From assembly GCF_051020985.1 (NCBI RefSeq), contig NC_135002.1, forward strand, positions 4,526,001-4,590,000: DNA of 64,000 nucleotides, given 5' to 3'. This document shows positions 22,810 through 33,700 of the stretch, piece after piece. The notes under the pieces are model-generated. The model searched no databases. It was not told the DNA's origin and worked only from the letters and a program-made list of their open reading frames with translations. The first letter of the stretch is position 1, and the number at the start of each line of letters is the position of its first letter. Both the position numbers and the translations under genes were made by a program. Source of the DNA: Nomia melanderi (taxonomy: Eukaryota > Arthropoda > Insecta > Hymenoptera > Halictidae).

Positions 22810-23733
22810 CGTCAATATATTAATCACAGAGAAACGAGTTCGTTCGAATTCCCCCGAGAAATCGAAATATCCCGATGGCCCGATCGATCGGAGCGTTCTC
22901 GTTAGAAATCAAGATATCCCTCCGCTGGAGTTCAATCGAGCGAAACCCTGGAATCGCGGCGTTCCCCTCGCTGGAAATCAAAATATCCTTCCAGCCAATT
23001 TTCCGATCGATCGGAGGCACACGCAACGCTCCTCCCTGTTGTTGATCGGTACGCAACTCTTCAATTACGCGCTGTTTGGGGATCGCACGCTCGGCGGGTG
23101 CGCGAGACCGCATCAGTCGGCTCCCGCGGCGTTGAGCTCGCGATTCGCCGTCGGAGCGGCGCGGCGGTTACGTCGCCAGCAGTTTCGGGAACGAAACCAG
23201 GCGAGCCGGAAGTCGCGCATCGATTTCGCGGCCGATTTGAAGCCGAAGAGCGCGGCCCGGCGGGGGTGGCCTCGAGGAACCGCTCGCGGAACAATGCTCC
23301 GAAAATCGCTGGTTACTCGCTCGCGCCCGTTCGCGTTCGCGTACGCAGCGGCGCACGGACGCCGAAACCGCCGCATTTATTTTTAAAGGCCCCGGTGCCA
23401 TCCGTTTGCGCCGCACCGGCGCAAACAGAGCCGTATTTATAGAAGTCAGACACGCTCTTTCAGCGTTGTCGCGATCGAGCGCCGGGAAACGGAAGTGCGC
23501 AAACCGAGACGCGGTATTACATTCCTGCCGCACGCCGCCGGAGGCGGGGGAGTACTCCGCTCTGATATTGTTACCCGCTTGCGAAGTGTCTTCGATACTT
23601 TCATCTGGCTGAAATTCCATCGGACGTATCGGCGAACCTCGAATTTCAGGATCGGCTAATTTCGGATGCAACCCGCGGTTGCATGAGTGTTCGCAGGGCT
23701 GCGGGGTTGTGTTTTGGGGGAGGTTTTGTAGAT
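22810..23733. other. CpG-rich island with short internal repeats; no supported gene
   Basis: Three imperfect copies of GAAATCRARATATCC (22,858, 22,905, 22,975) and two CCGATCGATCGGA palindromes (22,881, 23,001). A 208-codon + frame begins inside MITE C1 and is mirrored by long open frames on the other strand, so it is rejected as coding. Confidence 0.5.
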
Positions 23734-23737
23734 TTAA

Positions 23738-23926
23738 CCCTTTGCTCGGAAGTTCTTCGTTGGAAATATTCAACAGTTTCCATTGAGTTATAGACGACGT
23801 CCTTTAAGAAGCAAATTATTATTTCAATATTTCAAATATTCATGGATTGTAATATTGTATGTAAAGCTTTGTGATTTTGGTACATCAAATTGTATGGTGA
23901 CCGAGTCACCTCTCGAGTGCAAAGGG
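23738..23926 (-). mobile_element. MITE family A, copy A3 (internally shortened)
   Basis: TTAA at 23734-23737 and 23927-23930. Left end CCCTTTGCTCGGAAG has lost a few bases; right end CTCGAGTGCAAAGGG is intact. 189 bp against 236 for A1 and A2. Confidence 0.85.
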
Positions 23927-23930
23927 TTAA

Positions 23931-25177
23931 ATCTTGAGGTTTGAATTTGAATTTGACAGGTATAGCAACATTTTTTGCACGATTCTATGGTTGTTCTTCA
24001 GGAAAGATTTTATAGATTTGAATCTTGAGATTCGAGTCTGATCTGTTTTTTCCAGTGATTTCTTTCGATGGTTCGTTTGGTAAAACAGCAGTTTGGAAGG
24101 TGTTGCAGATATTCGTGAAATTTAATTGCGCTTGTGAAGCTTCTAAGTGTAGTTCTGAGTAACTTTATATAGTTTTACCGTAGAAGTGAACAGTGGCTTG
24201 AAAGGAGTGAACTCTTGTAGCATTTAAGACAAAGAGCACGCGGATCTCAGAAATATTTTGTCTGTCTAGAATAAAGAACAGCCAATATAACTCGCGTATC
24301 GCAGAGTTTCAAAACGTCAACTTCCAATCGTGATGATTACATGGAAGTACGAATCTCATTATATTCGGAGGGACCAGCGCCGGTTTTTAATTACACAGGG
24401 TGGTGGATTCCGTTTGATCGATTTTCCCCGACCCGTGCCCCGTCAATTTATTCTTCCCGGTCTATCCGGGGCCGTAGTAAATGCTGACAGGACGATAATT
24501 TGCACGTAAAAGCCGGGGTTCCGCGCTCGAAACGGAACGGAACGGAAACGCTGAAACTGCCCTTCCGCAACTGCGCGAAAAATAGAGAGGGACGCGGGTC
24601 GCGTACAAAGCGGCCGGTTTTGTTTGTTTTTACGTTGCATCGGGTTCTCCGTTAAGCGAACGCGCACCCAAGGGACGCTGCTCAGCGAACGGCAACGTTA
24701 TCCCGGGCTTCGAGCTCCTTTAAATGAGTTTTTACGTCGGCGTGGAACGGGATCCGCGTCGCGCGCTTTGATCCAGCCGCGTTGCGAATTAACTCACCCC
24801 GCCCGACGACGAAATCCGCCGGTTTGTTGTTACTTAGAGACACCCGCGGATTTTCGCTTAAAATGCGAACGATAAGCCGACGCGACGCGGCGAGGAATCT
24901 GGAAACAATGCCTGAATGTAACTAATCCACGTGCACGCCGGTATTATTCTTTTCAATGGAGAAAAGGGGAAGCATTTTTAATGAAAACTCCCGTTACAGA
25001 TGCTTCTGAACGATTCGCGACGTCGTTAATTAAAGTGAACCTCTGCGAATCAATCGTTCATTCGGTAATACCGCGACGAATGATGTACTGATGATGAATA
25101 TGTATTCATGTATAATACGCGTGTGTGGGGAATTGAAAGAACTCGTGTGTTTCAAGAAATATAGGAAATCTAGCATA
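23931..25177. other. AT-rich, then CpG-rich unique DNA; no supported gene
   Basis: 23,931-24,360 is AT-rich with no repeat partner. 24,380-24,910 is a CpG island with open frames on both strands. 24,920-25,170 is unremarkable. Confidence 0.45.
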
Positions 25178-25287
25178 TGAACCAGTTAACTGTGGAATTT
25201 AGTTGGAAAAACGTTCTGCGCGCAATAAAATAAAATGGAGCGTGTACTCGTCGAACGCAGGACGAATGCGCGTAGAGTATATTTTAA

Positions 25288-25589
25288 CCCTCTATGGGCC
25301 GAATTTTGTTTCATGATTATAACAAAATTTGTGCAGTATGAAATTAATAAATATCAACATACGAACACAAGTTAACAATGTATTCAATAGTTTCAACAAA
25401 TTTATTGAAACGAATATATTTTGTAACTTTGAAATTACAATGACGTTGAGCGTAAACGCCTGTGTGTATAAAACTTTAAGTTGGTTAATTATTTAATGTC
25501 GTTTGTCATTTTGCAATAAAAAATTGAATACGTCAATTTAACTCGGTACATTGATGTATGACTTCAAAGTCACACGAGCCTATAGAGGG
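25288..25589 (+). mobile_element. MITE family F, copy F1, nested in E1
   Basis: TTAA at 25284-25287 and 25590-25593. Ends CCCTCTATGGGCC and GAGCCTATAGAGGG. It contains GTATGACTTCAAAGTCACAC, a near-palindrome. It is present at the same place in E2, so F entered E before E was copied. Confidence 0.85.
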
Positions 25590-25711
25590 TTAATGAAAGG
25601 TCAAAGCGAAACAAAGAAGAATTACATGTTTATGTGAAAACATAAAGAATTCATGAAAGAATTAGTATCATGTCAAGCTTTACGATGACGTGTATTCATC
25701 AAACACAGTTA

Positions 25712-25915
25712 CCCTTTGCGGACGAATGTCTACATTTCGGCGAGATGAAAGTTTCGTATTCAAAAAACTAAGTCGTGGACGAATGATTTGATTACTTGAA
25801 CAGCAAGATATCAGTACGTAGTTTCCTTTTTTACATTAATTAAGCAATTCATAAGTAATCCAGCGTCATCTGCTGAAGGTATCGTATATTTTATAGAATC
25901 TCCGCCCGCAAAGGG
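25712..25915 (+). mobile_element. MITE family C, copy C2, inserted in the E1 terminus
   Basis: ACACAGTTA then CCCTTTGCGGACGAATGTC on the left; CCGCCCGCAAAGGG then TTAACTGGTTAA on the right. 204 bp. E2 has CACAGTTAACCGGTTAA at the same place, an empty site showing insertion at TTAA with one A lost on the left. Confidence 0.95.
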
Positions 25916-25927
25916 TTAACTGGTTAA

Positions 25928-26580
25928 GAGGAAATTATTAAATAAAAGAAGACAGTTCCGTAGATCGCTCGCACTAGACTCGTAGAATACAATATTCACG
26001 AGCGTGAAACGATAATTTCCCTCGAATCCCATGTGTCGGCAACGAGAAACATTCCGGTTTATTAAATTCGATCCTAAAACTTCGCCAATCACTCAAACTC
26101 GGTAATAGAATCGAACAATCTTGACGCAGGTGTTTAACATTTAATAAAAGCGGGAACGATCGTTCCGAACAAACTAACGGGAGATCGCCATTCTTATCGA
26201 GCTTCGGTCCGTCCGCGGTACAACGGCAAGTTTGAAAATATTCGCGTCGTAAAATCGTGGGAAGCGTTAAGAAGCCACGGTCTAATAAATTCCGGAGCAG
26301 CCGGGCGGTCTCTTCGACGGAGCGGGCGAGCGGGCGACCGAGCCGGAATTCTTCGGAGGACGCCGTCTCAGAGGGATGGTGCGCATTCTTGGCGAGCGTG
26401 TTCGCGGATCGCGCACGACAATAAGTCACGCTCCCGAACCCGCGACGGCGACGCTCGCCGCGCTGCGTTTCCCGTTGATACGCAAATTTTGGCAGCCGCG
26501 ACGCCCGTAAACCGCGGGCTTACGTCTAGCCGATTTCCGGCGGACGATGACAACCGGCCGCGCAGTGCGGCCAAACAGCC
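25928..26580. other. Unique DNA, part CpG-rich; no supported gene
   Basis: 26,180-26,560 is CpG-rich. A 151-codon minus-strand frame (25,974-26,429) has no recognisable domain or gene signals. Confidence 0.4.
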
Positions 26581-26905
26581 GTTCTCTGAACGAAACTCGA
26601 TAACTTAACAAGTACGAGCGATACGAACAAATGCTTCGGACGAAAGTTGTGAGGTATAGAGCTAAGCATACGGTGGTTTTATTTTTATTTACGTTATAGG
26701 GATATTATGAAGTTTCTTCAGTGTCAATGGATACTTTGCGTTTCGATTCCGACGTTAAATGAATAGAGAAACGGAATTTATTTGTAGAACATTGTTATTT
26801 TTCGAATGATGGTCATTCTTTATAGCAGGGACTAATTAACGACATATTGGTAACCTTAAATTTTCATTATACGAATAGTCGAATTCGGGGATTTGTCCAA
26901 ATGCT
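26581..26905 (+). mobile_element. Dispersed element H, copy H1
   Basis: Starts near GTTCTCTGAACGAAACTCGA and ends near GGGGATTTGTCCAAATGCTC. It matches H3 (35,872-36,190) along its length, including CAAATGCTTCGG, GGTATAGAGCTAAGC and GACATATTGGTAACCTT. The ends are imperfect inverted repeats (TGGGCAAAACTCGA against TTGGACAAATCCCCGA). Confidence 0.75.
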
Positions 26906-27260
26906 CGTTTTCTGGACAAAACTCGATAGCTTAACACTAGAACTACCGAGCATTTAATACGATTAATATGCAATTTATATAAAAATGGCAACAATAGATT
27001 ATTTTCAGTTTCTTCAGAGATTCATTATAGTACTCTAGTGAAACTATTTGTTTTCAAAATCATTTCGAATATTCAATGCTTCGAAGATATCAATAATTGC
27101 TAAACAAAAAAATCGAAACCAGTTTTGACTGGTACGGTAGTCCTAGTGTTAAGAGTGATAAAACAAATGCTTCGGATGAAAGTTGTAAGCTATAGAGCTA
27201 AGCATATGGTGATTTTGTTTTTGTTTACATTACAGTGATATTTTGAAGTTTCTTCAATGA
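26906..27260 (+). mobile_element. Partial second H (H2), split by MITE B2
   Basis: CGTTTTCTGGACAAAACTCGA restarts H directly after H1. It is interrupted at TTAA (26931-26934) by B2 and resumes after B2 with GAGTGATAAAACAAATGC and CTATAGAGCTAAGC. The junction H1-H2-B is also found at 35.9-36.3 kb. Confidence 0.75.
26935..27148 (+). mobile_element. MITE family B, copy B2 (complete)
   Basis: TTAA at 26931-26934 and 27149-27152. Left end CACTAGAACTACCGAGC; right end GGTAGTCCTAGTG. 214 bp. A shortened form of the subterminal hairpin, CCAGTTTTGACTGG, lies by the right end. Confidence 0.9.
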
Positions 27261-28167
27261 CAATATGTACTTTAGGATCGATTGAAACGTTACGTTTGTA
27301 TATACTAATTTACCATGATTAATTTAGTAAAAAGATTTACTTTATAATAAGATAGTAATTAAGATTTTAGTTATCCAGATTTACTTTAGGCGTAAGAATT
27401 CATAAGAGACGAATGATATTTCATCTGAACTCAGAAGATCTGAGATTTACTCCTTTTAACTTCCACCTGAGACCCTCACAATACCGATACGATGTTGTAC
27501 GATAAAAAGGTTAACAATTCCAAGAAAACTGACGTTTATTAAAATCAACGTCAATCAAAATTCCCGACCATTATCACGTCCGTCGTCTCAAAACGGAGAG
27601 AGCCCCGACGAACGTGCGTCGTTATCCGCGCGGCTCGCGGGAAAAAACGAACAGAGGAAGCGAAATTCGCCGCGGATAAGCACGCCCATGGAAATAGGAG
27701 ATTCCGGATTTATGGAGGTAGGGAAATTTCCAATTCGGCCCCGGAGCGCCGCGGAATTTGAAGAATTCCGTCGCCAATGGGAAATTTATACCGCGAAACG
27801 TCGGGGATCTCGGAGGGACTTCTGCCAAGCCGTTGCGAGCGTTCGTTCGTTTGCCTGATATCCAATTGCAGTTTGATTCCCGCGGAAATTATCTTTGTTG
27901 AATTTTTAAGGATCGTTTTCTCCGTTGAAACAGCGTTCCGCTCGTAAAACACATTGAGGACCGTTCCCCGCACAATACTAAGGAGGTGAGATATTTCTTG
28001 CGCGGAATTCCTTTCGGTTTGCCTTGAGCAATCGATGGGAGAATTTAATTCCTCGGTTGAACTCCGAATACTGCGTGAAGAGATTATAATAGTATACTAT
28101 CGAGTAAATTCTCTTTCCGAGATCGTTGAGTTAGAAACTAATTGCTTCAAAATTCGAGTGTGACGTG
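27261..28167. other. Unique DNA with a CpG-rich centre; no supported gene
   Basis: 27,560-28,010 is CpG-rich with overlapping frames of 68 and 87 codons, no domain. Flanks are AT-rich. Confidence 0.4.
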
Positions 28168-28171
28168 TTAA

Positions 28172-28354
28172 AACTTGACTTTCGCGGACGAAGACCCTTT
28201 GAAATATACAAAACCTTCAGCAGATGAGGCTAAATATATCAATTTTATAAACAACAGAAAAAAAGACTGAAACTATGTGCTGCCTTGCTCATTTATTTGC
28301 AACTTCGAAGCATGAACATTTCATCTCGGAATGTCAATAATCGTCGGTAAAGGG
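28172..28354 (-). mobile_element. MITE family C, copy C3 (decayed left end)
   Basis: TTAA at 28168-28171 and 28355-28358. TTTCGCGGACGAAGACCC on the left and AATCGTCGGTAAAGGG on the right. The interior CTTCAGCAGATGAGGCTAAA matches C4. Confidence 0.75.
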
Positions 28355-28358
28355 TTAA

Positions 28359-29296
28359 TGTTCGCAAATATTGTTTCGTGAAGATTGTTAAGTATTCTTC
28401 GCATTTCATGGAACGGTTATATCGATCGTTACTAGTCGACGTTAGTTTCGTTAGGAAAGTAGTGGTTCCGATTATAGCGGTTCGCGCGAGGCTTTCATCG
28501 GCCATTTTGGAGCACCTTGCGCGGATAACGGTTTCCAATCAACCGATAATCACGTTCGTGCGTTCCGAAGATGAACAGATCCGGCCGGCGGCTCCTTCCG
28601 TTCGCGACTAATTTAATTAGGAGCGTGCGTACGGCGATAACGCGGTTATCGGACGTCATCGCGTCATCCCCTGTTGACGCGCCTCCATTTTACGATCCGT
28701 TGTCTAGTCCGCTCGGATTACTCCGGCCTCTGTTCCGCATTGAACGCATCGTAAAGCGGCGAACGGGGGATTCGTAGGCACTTACAACCGGGAGCACTTC
28801 ACTCCGACGCTTTCTGCGAGTTTCTGTTTGTTCTGCGCTAAGAATCGAGTTAGAATTAATTCCGAGCAATGTTTCACGGACAAGAATCACCAAACCTGTA
28901 TTCGTTATTGCCGGAAGTTCTGTTTAATCTTCAAATGTAACTGGTTAGTCATTCGCTGACAATTGCTTCGGTAATATTCCTCGTAGCTACGTACATTCTA
29001 AGTACAATGTAACCAATGTAATTAGGTGTTAAAAATGTAATGAAGAAGCGTTGTCGGTTTTCATAACACATTTGCTACCGGTGACGTAGCATTTTCAATG
29101 TTTTTAGAATCTTAGTAACGTTCCACGTTATTCTCCATTTTATAGAATGCTGATAACGTAGTTCTATATTTGAAAATTTACAGCTGAAAATTGACAATAT
29201 AATTTTATTATATACTTTTTACTGTCTCGTATATTTGACAAGCTGACTTGCGGTATTCGTCTATAGACCGTGAAATTCTATGCATTCGCGAACGTG
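28359..29296. other. CpG island, then AT-rich unique DNA; no supported gene
   Basis: 28,380-28,780 is GC-rich with open frames on both strands; the remainder is AT-rich. GCTACCGGTGACGTAGC at 29,075 is a short palindromic motif reminiscent of the family J hairpin. Confidence 0.4.
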
Positions 29297-29300
29297 TTAA

Positions 29301-29480
29301 CACTTTGCGGACGAAGATTCTTTAAAATGCGCCAAACCTTCAGCAGATGAAGTTAAATTGCTTAATTAATATAAAAAAAGGAAACTACGTACTGATATCT
29401 TGCTGTTCAAGTAATCGAATCATTCGTCCACGACTTAGTCTTCGAAATATGAAAATTTCATCTCGCTCGAAAAATCGGTT
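29301..29480 (-). mobile_element. MITE family C, copy C4 (right end lost)
   Basis: TTAA (29297-29300) then CACTTTGCGGACGAAGATTC. The interior matches C1 and C3 (AACCTTCAGCAGATGAAGTT, GTCCACGACTTAGTC). Similarity stops after CATCTCGCTCG near 29,475 without the expected AAAGGG-TTAA. Confidence 0.75.
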
Positions 29481-30170
29481 GCTTAATTCAGAATTACGTT
29501 TCATTAATTAAAATACATGTTTATATGTATGCATTTTCGATGACACGTTACTATTAAGTTTCGTTGAACTTCCCTTTCGTTAGCGTAATCTTTTCTATTT
29601 CGAAAATTCACGTGACATCTGAACTATCGGTTCGCAATCGGTAAGAGATTTAATATTTCATAGAAACGTTAATTGAATACTGATCATTTTTTATAAATCA
29701 ATGGTTATTATATTGTACCTCTGCACACAATCAAAGTCGCAGTTGCAAATTCTCGATGGAACTAACCGGTTTCCGGTGAAAGTCGCTCCTAAAAGTAACC
29801 GACGCTCATAGTGTTAATCTCGCGGCTTCAATTTTCGATTACCGCGGCACGCGCGCAACCCCTGTCCCGCAAAATTGTTAAAACCCACCCTTCGCACCCT
29901 CTGATAATAGCGGGCCGACCGAAAACGCTCGCCGAACAACCTGTACGAGGCTAACGACCACCCGCGTCCCGCAAAAATTGTCGATAATCATCGGAATCGC
30001 TTTTGTATTAGCGGCGAATCGAACAATCTGCCCAAATAGCTCGTACCGACACCCTCGTAGTCATTTTTATCGCTCAACTGCTCGTGCATGGATTTTTTTA
30101 ACTCGTGAAACGAGAATATTATTAACGCGTTATGCACCATGGAAATCTTCATCGTTTTTCCGTGGAGTTA
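29481..30170. other. Unique DNA, no supported gene
   Basis: AT-rich to 29,800, then moderately GC-rich. A 109-codon frame (29,978-30,307) runs into MITE I3 and is not considered coding. Confidence 0.4.
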
Positions 30171-30225
30171 TTCTTTTGCTATTTATTCTATCCTCGTATT
30201 ATACTGTTATCAGCTTCGTTGTCAA

Positions 30226-30427
30226 CACTGAACCTACCAGACGGGTCAAAATGATTCCTGGTTTCTACTTTTTGCAATTACTGAAAAGACAACAGATGCT
30301 TCTCTGAGATGTTATTAAAGAAATTGATTTAGCAGTACGCAAACTAAATTATAAATCAATTAATATCCACTCTTGAAGTTTCTATGGAATTTCGAAAAGT
30401 CAATTTGACTGCTCGGTAGTTTCAGTG
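30226..30427 (-). mobile_element. MITE family I, copy I3
   Basis: TCAA (30222-30225) then CACTGAACCTACCAGACGGG; right end CGGTAGTTTCAGTG then TTAA (30428-30431). Contains GGGTCAAAATGATTCCTGGT. Confidence 0.85.
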
Positions 30428-30482
30428 TTAATCATTTGATGTTACTATCCTTGAATTATACTGTTATCAGCTTCGTTATCAA

Positions 30483-30694
30483 CACTGAACCTACCAGACG
30501 GGTCAAAATGATTCCTGGTTTCTACTTTTTGCAATTACTGAAAAGATAACAGATGCTTCTCTGTGATGTTATTAAAGAAATTGATTTAGCAGTATGCAAA
30601 CTGAATTATAAATGAATTAAAGTCTCGATATATGCACTCAAGTTTCTATAGAGGAATTTCGGAAAGTCAATTTAATTAATCGGTAGTTTCAGTG
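30483..30694 (-). mobile_element. MITE family I, copy I4
   Basis: TCAA (30479-30482) then CACTGAACCTACCAGACGGG; right end CGGTAGTTTCAGTG then TTAA (30695-30698). Near-identical to I3 through most of its length, with small indels. Confidence 0.85.
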
Positions 30695-30760
30695 TTAATC
30701 ATTTGACGTTACTGTCCTCGCGTTATCTTATTATCAGCTTCGTTACGTTATCAAACACTT

Positions 30761-31168
30761 TTCATTCGACATCGATTATCTGGCGTATCACGAGTGTTTT
30801 CAAATAATTCGAAAACGTTCGTCACCGGCGGCCACTGACACAGTGCTTAACATTCTTTGCATTAAGAAACATTCTCGGTTAACGCGTTTCAGTTTTAGAA
30901 ATTGCGAACCAAAAAACGCCTCGTCCACGTTCGCCGGGCGATCAATCACGGCTGAACGACGTTTTTAAAAGATAAAACACAGACACGACGCAAACCGAAT
31001 TGGAAAATAACTCGCAAATCACGGTACATGGGACACGGACGCGCGTGCACGTGATATTTCTGTACAACCATTCGTTACAAAAGATATTCACCGTTTTTTG
31101 TAAATGTACAACCTAGGAGAATCAGTATTATCGAACATCGATTATCCAACGTTATTAAACGTCGATTA
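30761..31168. other. Unique DNA, no feature seen
   Basis: Mixed composition, no repeat partner or ORF of note. Confidence 0.4.
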
Positions 31169-31172
31169 TTAA

Positions 31173-31365
31173 CCGCTTGCCCTGCAACAACGAGTGAGAC
31201 TCGTGAAGAAGATTTTCAACATGATTCAACAAATATAGATATATTATACTCAGTTCATTCGAATTCAAAGTAAATATTATTCCTCTGTAATCAACTATTA
31301 TACTTAAAAGGAAATATAGGTACAACATACGCTTAGAATTTTTCTTTTTTCCCAATAAGAGAAAG
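31173..31365 (-). mobile_element. MITE family G, copy G2
   Basis: TTAA (31169-31172) then CCGCTTGCCCTGCAACAACG and AGTGAGACTCGTG, the G terminal hairpin region. Minus-strand body holds CAGAGGAATAAT and CTAAGCGTATGTT as in G3. The far end fades near 31,365. Confidence 0.7.
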
Positions 31366-32180
31366 AAATCAGGGGTCAAAAGATTCCATTAAACAGCTAC
31401 AAACGGAAACCACGGTTACATATCAGGTCAACAATACAAACAGAACATTCTAAGTTCCTTCTCAGTTTCCCACCGATCATGATTTCAGTCGTTTCTTTCA
31501 AACGATCCAATGTTTACGAATTCATCTTGGTAAACGCATCAGCCGCGCGTGGAACGATCGAAGCCGACAGATAACGAGGTTGCCCCTTGATTCCACTCAT
31601 CGCTTCGTTTGAGCCAAACGAAGGCTTCATTCGATTAGCCGTGCAAGTATATCGATTACGTGAGCAGTGTAATAATTTTCTATCCACTCGCCCGTTCCGG
31701 AAATAATGGAATCTCGAGGAACGGGCTCCATCGTGATCGGCAACCCTTCCAGACAATGAAAACGACAAAAAAAAATAAGGCAGCATGGAATACCGCGAAC
31801 GCTGTAAATTCATCATTTCCGTTTCACGCGAGATAATTATGCCGTATTCTGTTTCGCCTCGAAACACGTTTGCACGCTGCGATGTGTTCCACCGTGGATC
31901 CTAGGGGCGGAACACGGTTTCGACTTTAAGTACGAATTATCCGCCGGACGATTTTAGGGGCTGCGCGGCAGCCGATTCTCCCCGCGGTGTCCTAATTTGC
32001 GCGGAAGTTTGCTTCATTTGGAAACGAAATTATGCATGCCGATAATTCGAGGCGACGACGGGACAGACGAAAGTTTCGCGACACTTCCGTTGCGTGAATC
32101 CCGTGCGTCGATCGTTATCGGAGGCGTGTTTTACGGTCGAATTTAATTCATCGGCGTTGTTATGTTGAATCGTAGCGCGT
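31366..32180. other. Unique DNA, no supported gene
   Basis: A 117-codon minus-strand frame (31,514-31,867) has no recognised domain or gene signals. 31,880-32,160 is CpG-rich. Confidence 0.4.
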
Positions 32181-32340
32181 GAGACGAAATTTTCATATTT
32201 CGAAGACTAAGTCGCAAAATGATTTAATAACTCGAATAGCAAGAGATCAGCAGTTTCCTTTTGTTCTATCAATTATACGATTGATGTACAATTTAGCTTC
32301 GTCTGTTGAAGGTTTGGTACATTTCAAAGAATCTTCGATG
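32181..32340 (+). mobile_element. MITE family C fragment (C6)
   Basis: GAGACGAAATTTTCATATTTC, GACTAAGTCGCAAAATGATT, GTTGAAGGTTTGGTACATTT and CAAAGAATCTTCG match C5 in order. Both terminal CCCTTTGCGG ends are missing. Confidence 0.7.
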
Positions 32341-33081
32341 TTTCACGTTTCACGCGCTGATAAATTAATAATTTACGGTGACGATATATAATTTCAGCGA
32401 AAAGCGACCGTCGAAAATCACGGGACAATAGAGTGAGCACTCAGTGAGAGTCTCCGACCGCTGAAAATAATGTTAATGCGTAGATCCAACAATCCGCAGG
32501 ACATTTGTGCTCCAGATGATTCTAATTCGAGGGGCATGCGCGGGCTGAAAAACTGCAGGCTACAAAGCGGCGGGGAATTGAAACGAAATTAGCGGCGGCG
32601 GCGGCGGCGGCTCATTCGAAGTCAAAACTTCCTCGTAAATTGCGTGACCGGCGTTCGGCCCGGTGGACGGCTAATGAAATTTCTGGACTTGCGATTCCGT
32701 TGAATTTTTTTCCGAGCCCGCCCGTTTAGAGAGGAATTCCCGCGGGGAAATGAGTTTCCGTGGGACAGTTTAATTACTGGACGCGCATCTCGCTTTTCCT
32801 TTTTCCGTTTCCCGCCATCGACCGCCGCGGCGACGCGTCGAAATTTCCACGCGACATTCTGCGTCTGAAACGGAGCTACTTATAACCCCGGCCAGGATTA
32901 GAGATTCGTTCGCGCGGACGGCTTCATCCTACCGTGAAAACTTCGGGGAATTTTAATCGTCTTTAGCAATAACTTACATTTTCATTGCACGCGTCGGACG
33001 GAATTTGGCTTGGCTGATAAGTTCGAAACAAAAATGGTACGATTCTACTCGTGGAACCACTCTGTATATTCAGAGTAAGTA
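32341..33081. other. CpG-rich unique DNA with a (GCG)n microsatellite
   Basis: (GCG)7 lies at about 32,592-32,612. The rest is GC-rich with no supported gene. Confidence 0.5.
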
Positions 33082-33507
33082 TTCTAGTGTTATTATAGTA
33101 TAAATGATGAAAGGGTGGATCTTGAGTGATCGAGAGGTAGGAATGAATTTAAGTAAGAAGTTCAAATGTGACTTAGAATCACATCGTGGTTCGATTAGTG
33201 TTAAGGAGTCTCTACGATCATTGAAAGATTTGTATTATTTTTACATGTGTAGATAAGTTACCGTTTCACTAGTAATACAATGACAATTAAGAAACACAGA
33301 ATACCGGAAAACAGAAGAGACACTACTAAGACGCCTGATAATATTCTAACTGCTAACTCACCCAACCTCTCAGTAATTATGAAAGAACTCAGGAATGAGT
33401 AATTTTGACTCACCTGGTAATTATGGCGTTAGTACTATAGTGTTACTATAGTATAGATAATGAAAGGGTGCATCTCGAGTAATCGAGAGCTAGGAATAAA
33501 TATGTAT
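33082..33507. repeat. Direct repeat pair about 350 bp apart, with I-family remnants
   Basis: CTAGTGTTATTATAGTATAAATGATGAAAGGGTG near 33,086 recurs as a close variant near 33,435, continuing through GTGATCGAGAGGTAGGAAT. Between them GAACTCAGGAATGAGTAATTTTG and GACTCACCTGGTAATTATGG resemble the right end of family I. Confidence 0.6.
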
Positions 33508-33700
33508 TTAACCCTTTGCACTCGAGAGGTTATAAAATTATAAAATCGAATTACTTATTCATTTTCCTAAGTTAAAAGTTTCGGTTTGATCGATGTTTAC
33601 TACACTATTATTACTATCGCAGCGTTTAACCCTCTGCACTGCGGAGGCGCCTCTCGATCGCCAATTGATTCGACAGCAAAATTGTGAAGATATCTAACAA
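33508..33700 (+). mobile_element. Two truncated family A ends (A6a, A6b)
   Basis: TTAA (33508-33511) with CCCTTTGCACTCGAGAGG, breaking off after about 30 bp, and TTAA (33626-33629) with CCCTCTGCACTGCGGAGG followed by GCCAATTGATTCGACAGC, as in A1 and A2. Neither has a right end. Confidence 0.7.

Larger units (their letters stand above)
25182..25923 (+). mobile_element. Element E, copy E1, containing F1 and C2
   Basis: Begins CCAGTTAACTGTGG after TGAA (decayed TTAA) and ends CACAGTTA...ACTGG followed by TTAA (25924-25927). The body matches E2 (60,625-61,151) closely, by eye above 90%, including GCGCGCAATAAAATAAAATG and TCGTCGAACGCAGGACGAAT. E1 differs from E2 by a C element inserted in its right inverted repeat. 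Confidence 0.85.
30171..30760. repeat. Tandem repeat of 257 bp, each unit carrying a family I MITE
   Basis: TATACTGTTATCAGCTTCGTT occurs at 30,200 and 30,457, and a third diverged version (TTATTATCAGCTTCGTTACG) near 30,731. Each full unit holds about 55 bp of flank plus an I element, so whole units were duplicated rather than I inserting twice. Confidence 0.85.

Noticed and set aside
22760..23386. 208-codon + ORF
   Set aside because: It starts inside MITE C1, runs through a CpG-rich island, and three minus-strand frames are open over the same bases.
22820..23773. Overlapping minus-strand ORFs of 77-201 codons
   Set aside because: Mutual overlap in several frames and Arg/Pro/Ala-rich translations indicate GC-driven absence of stops.
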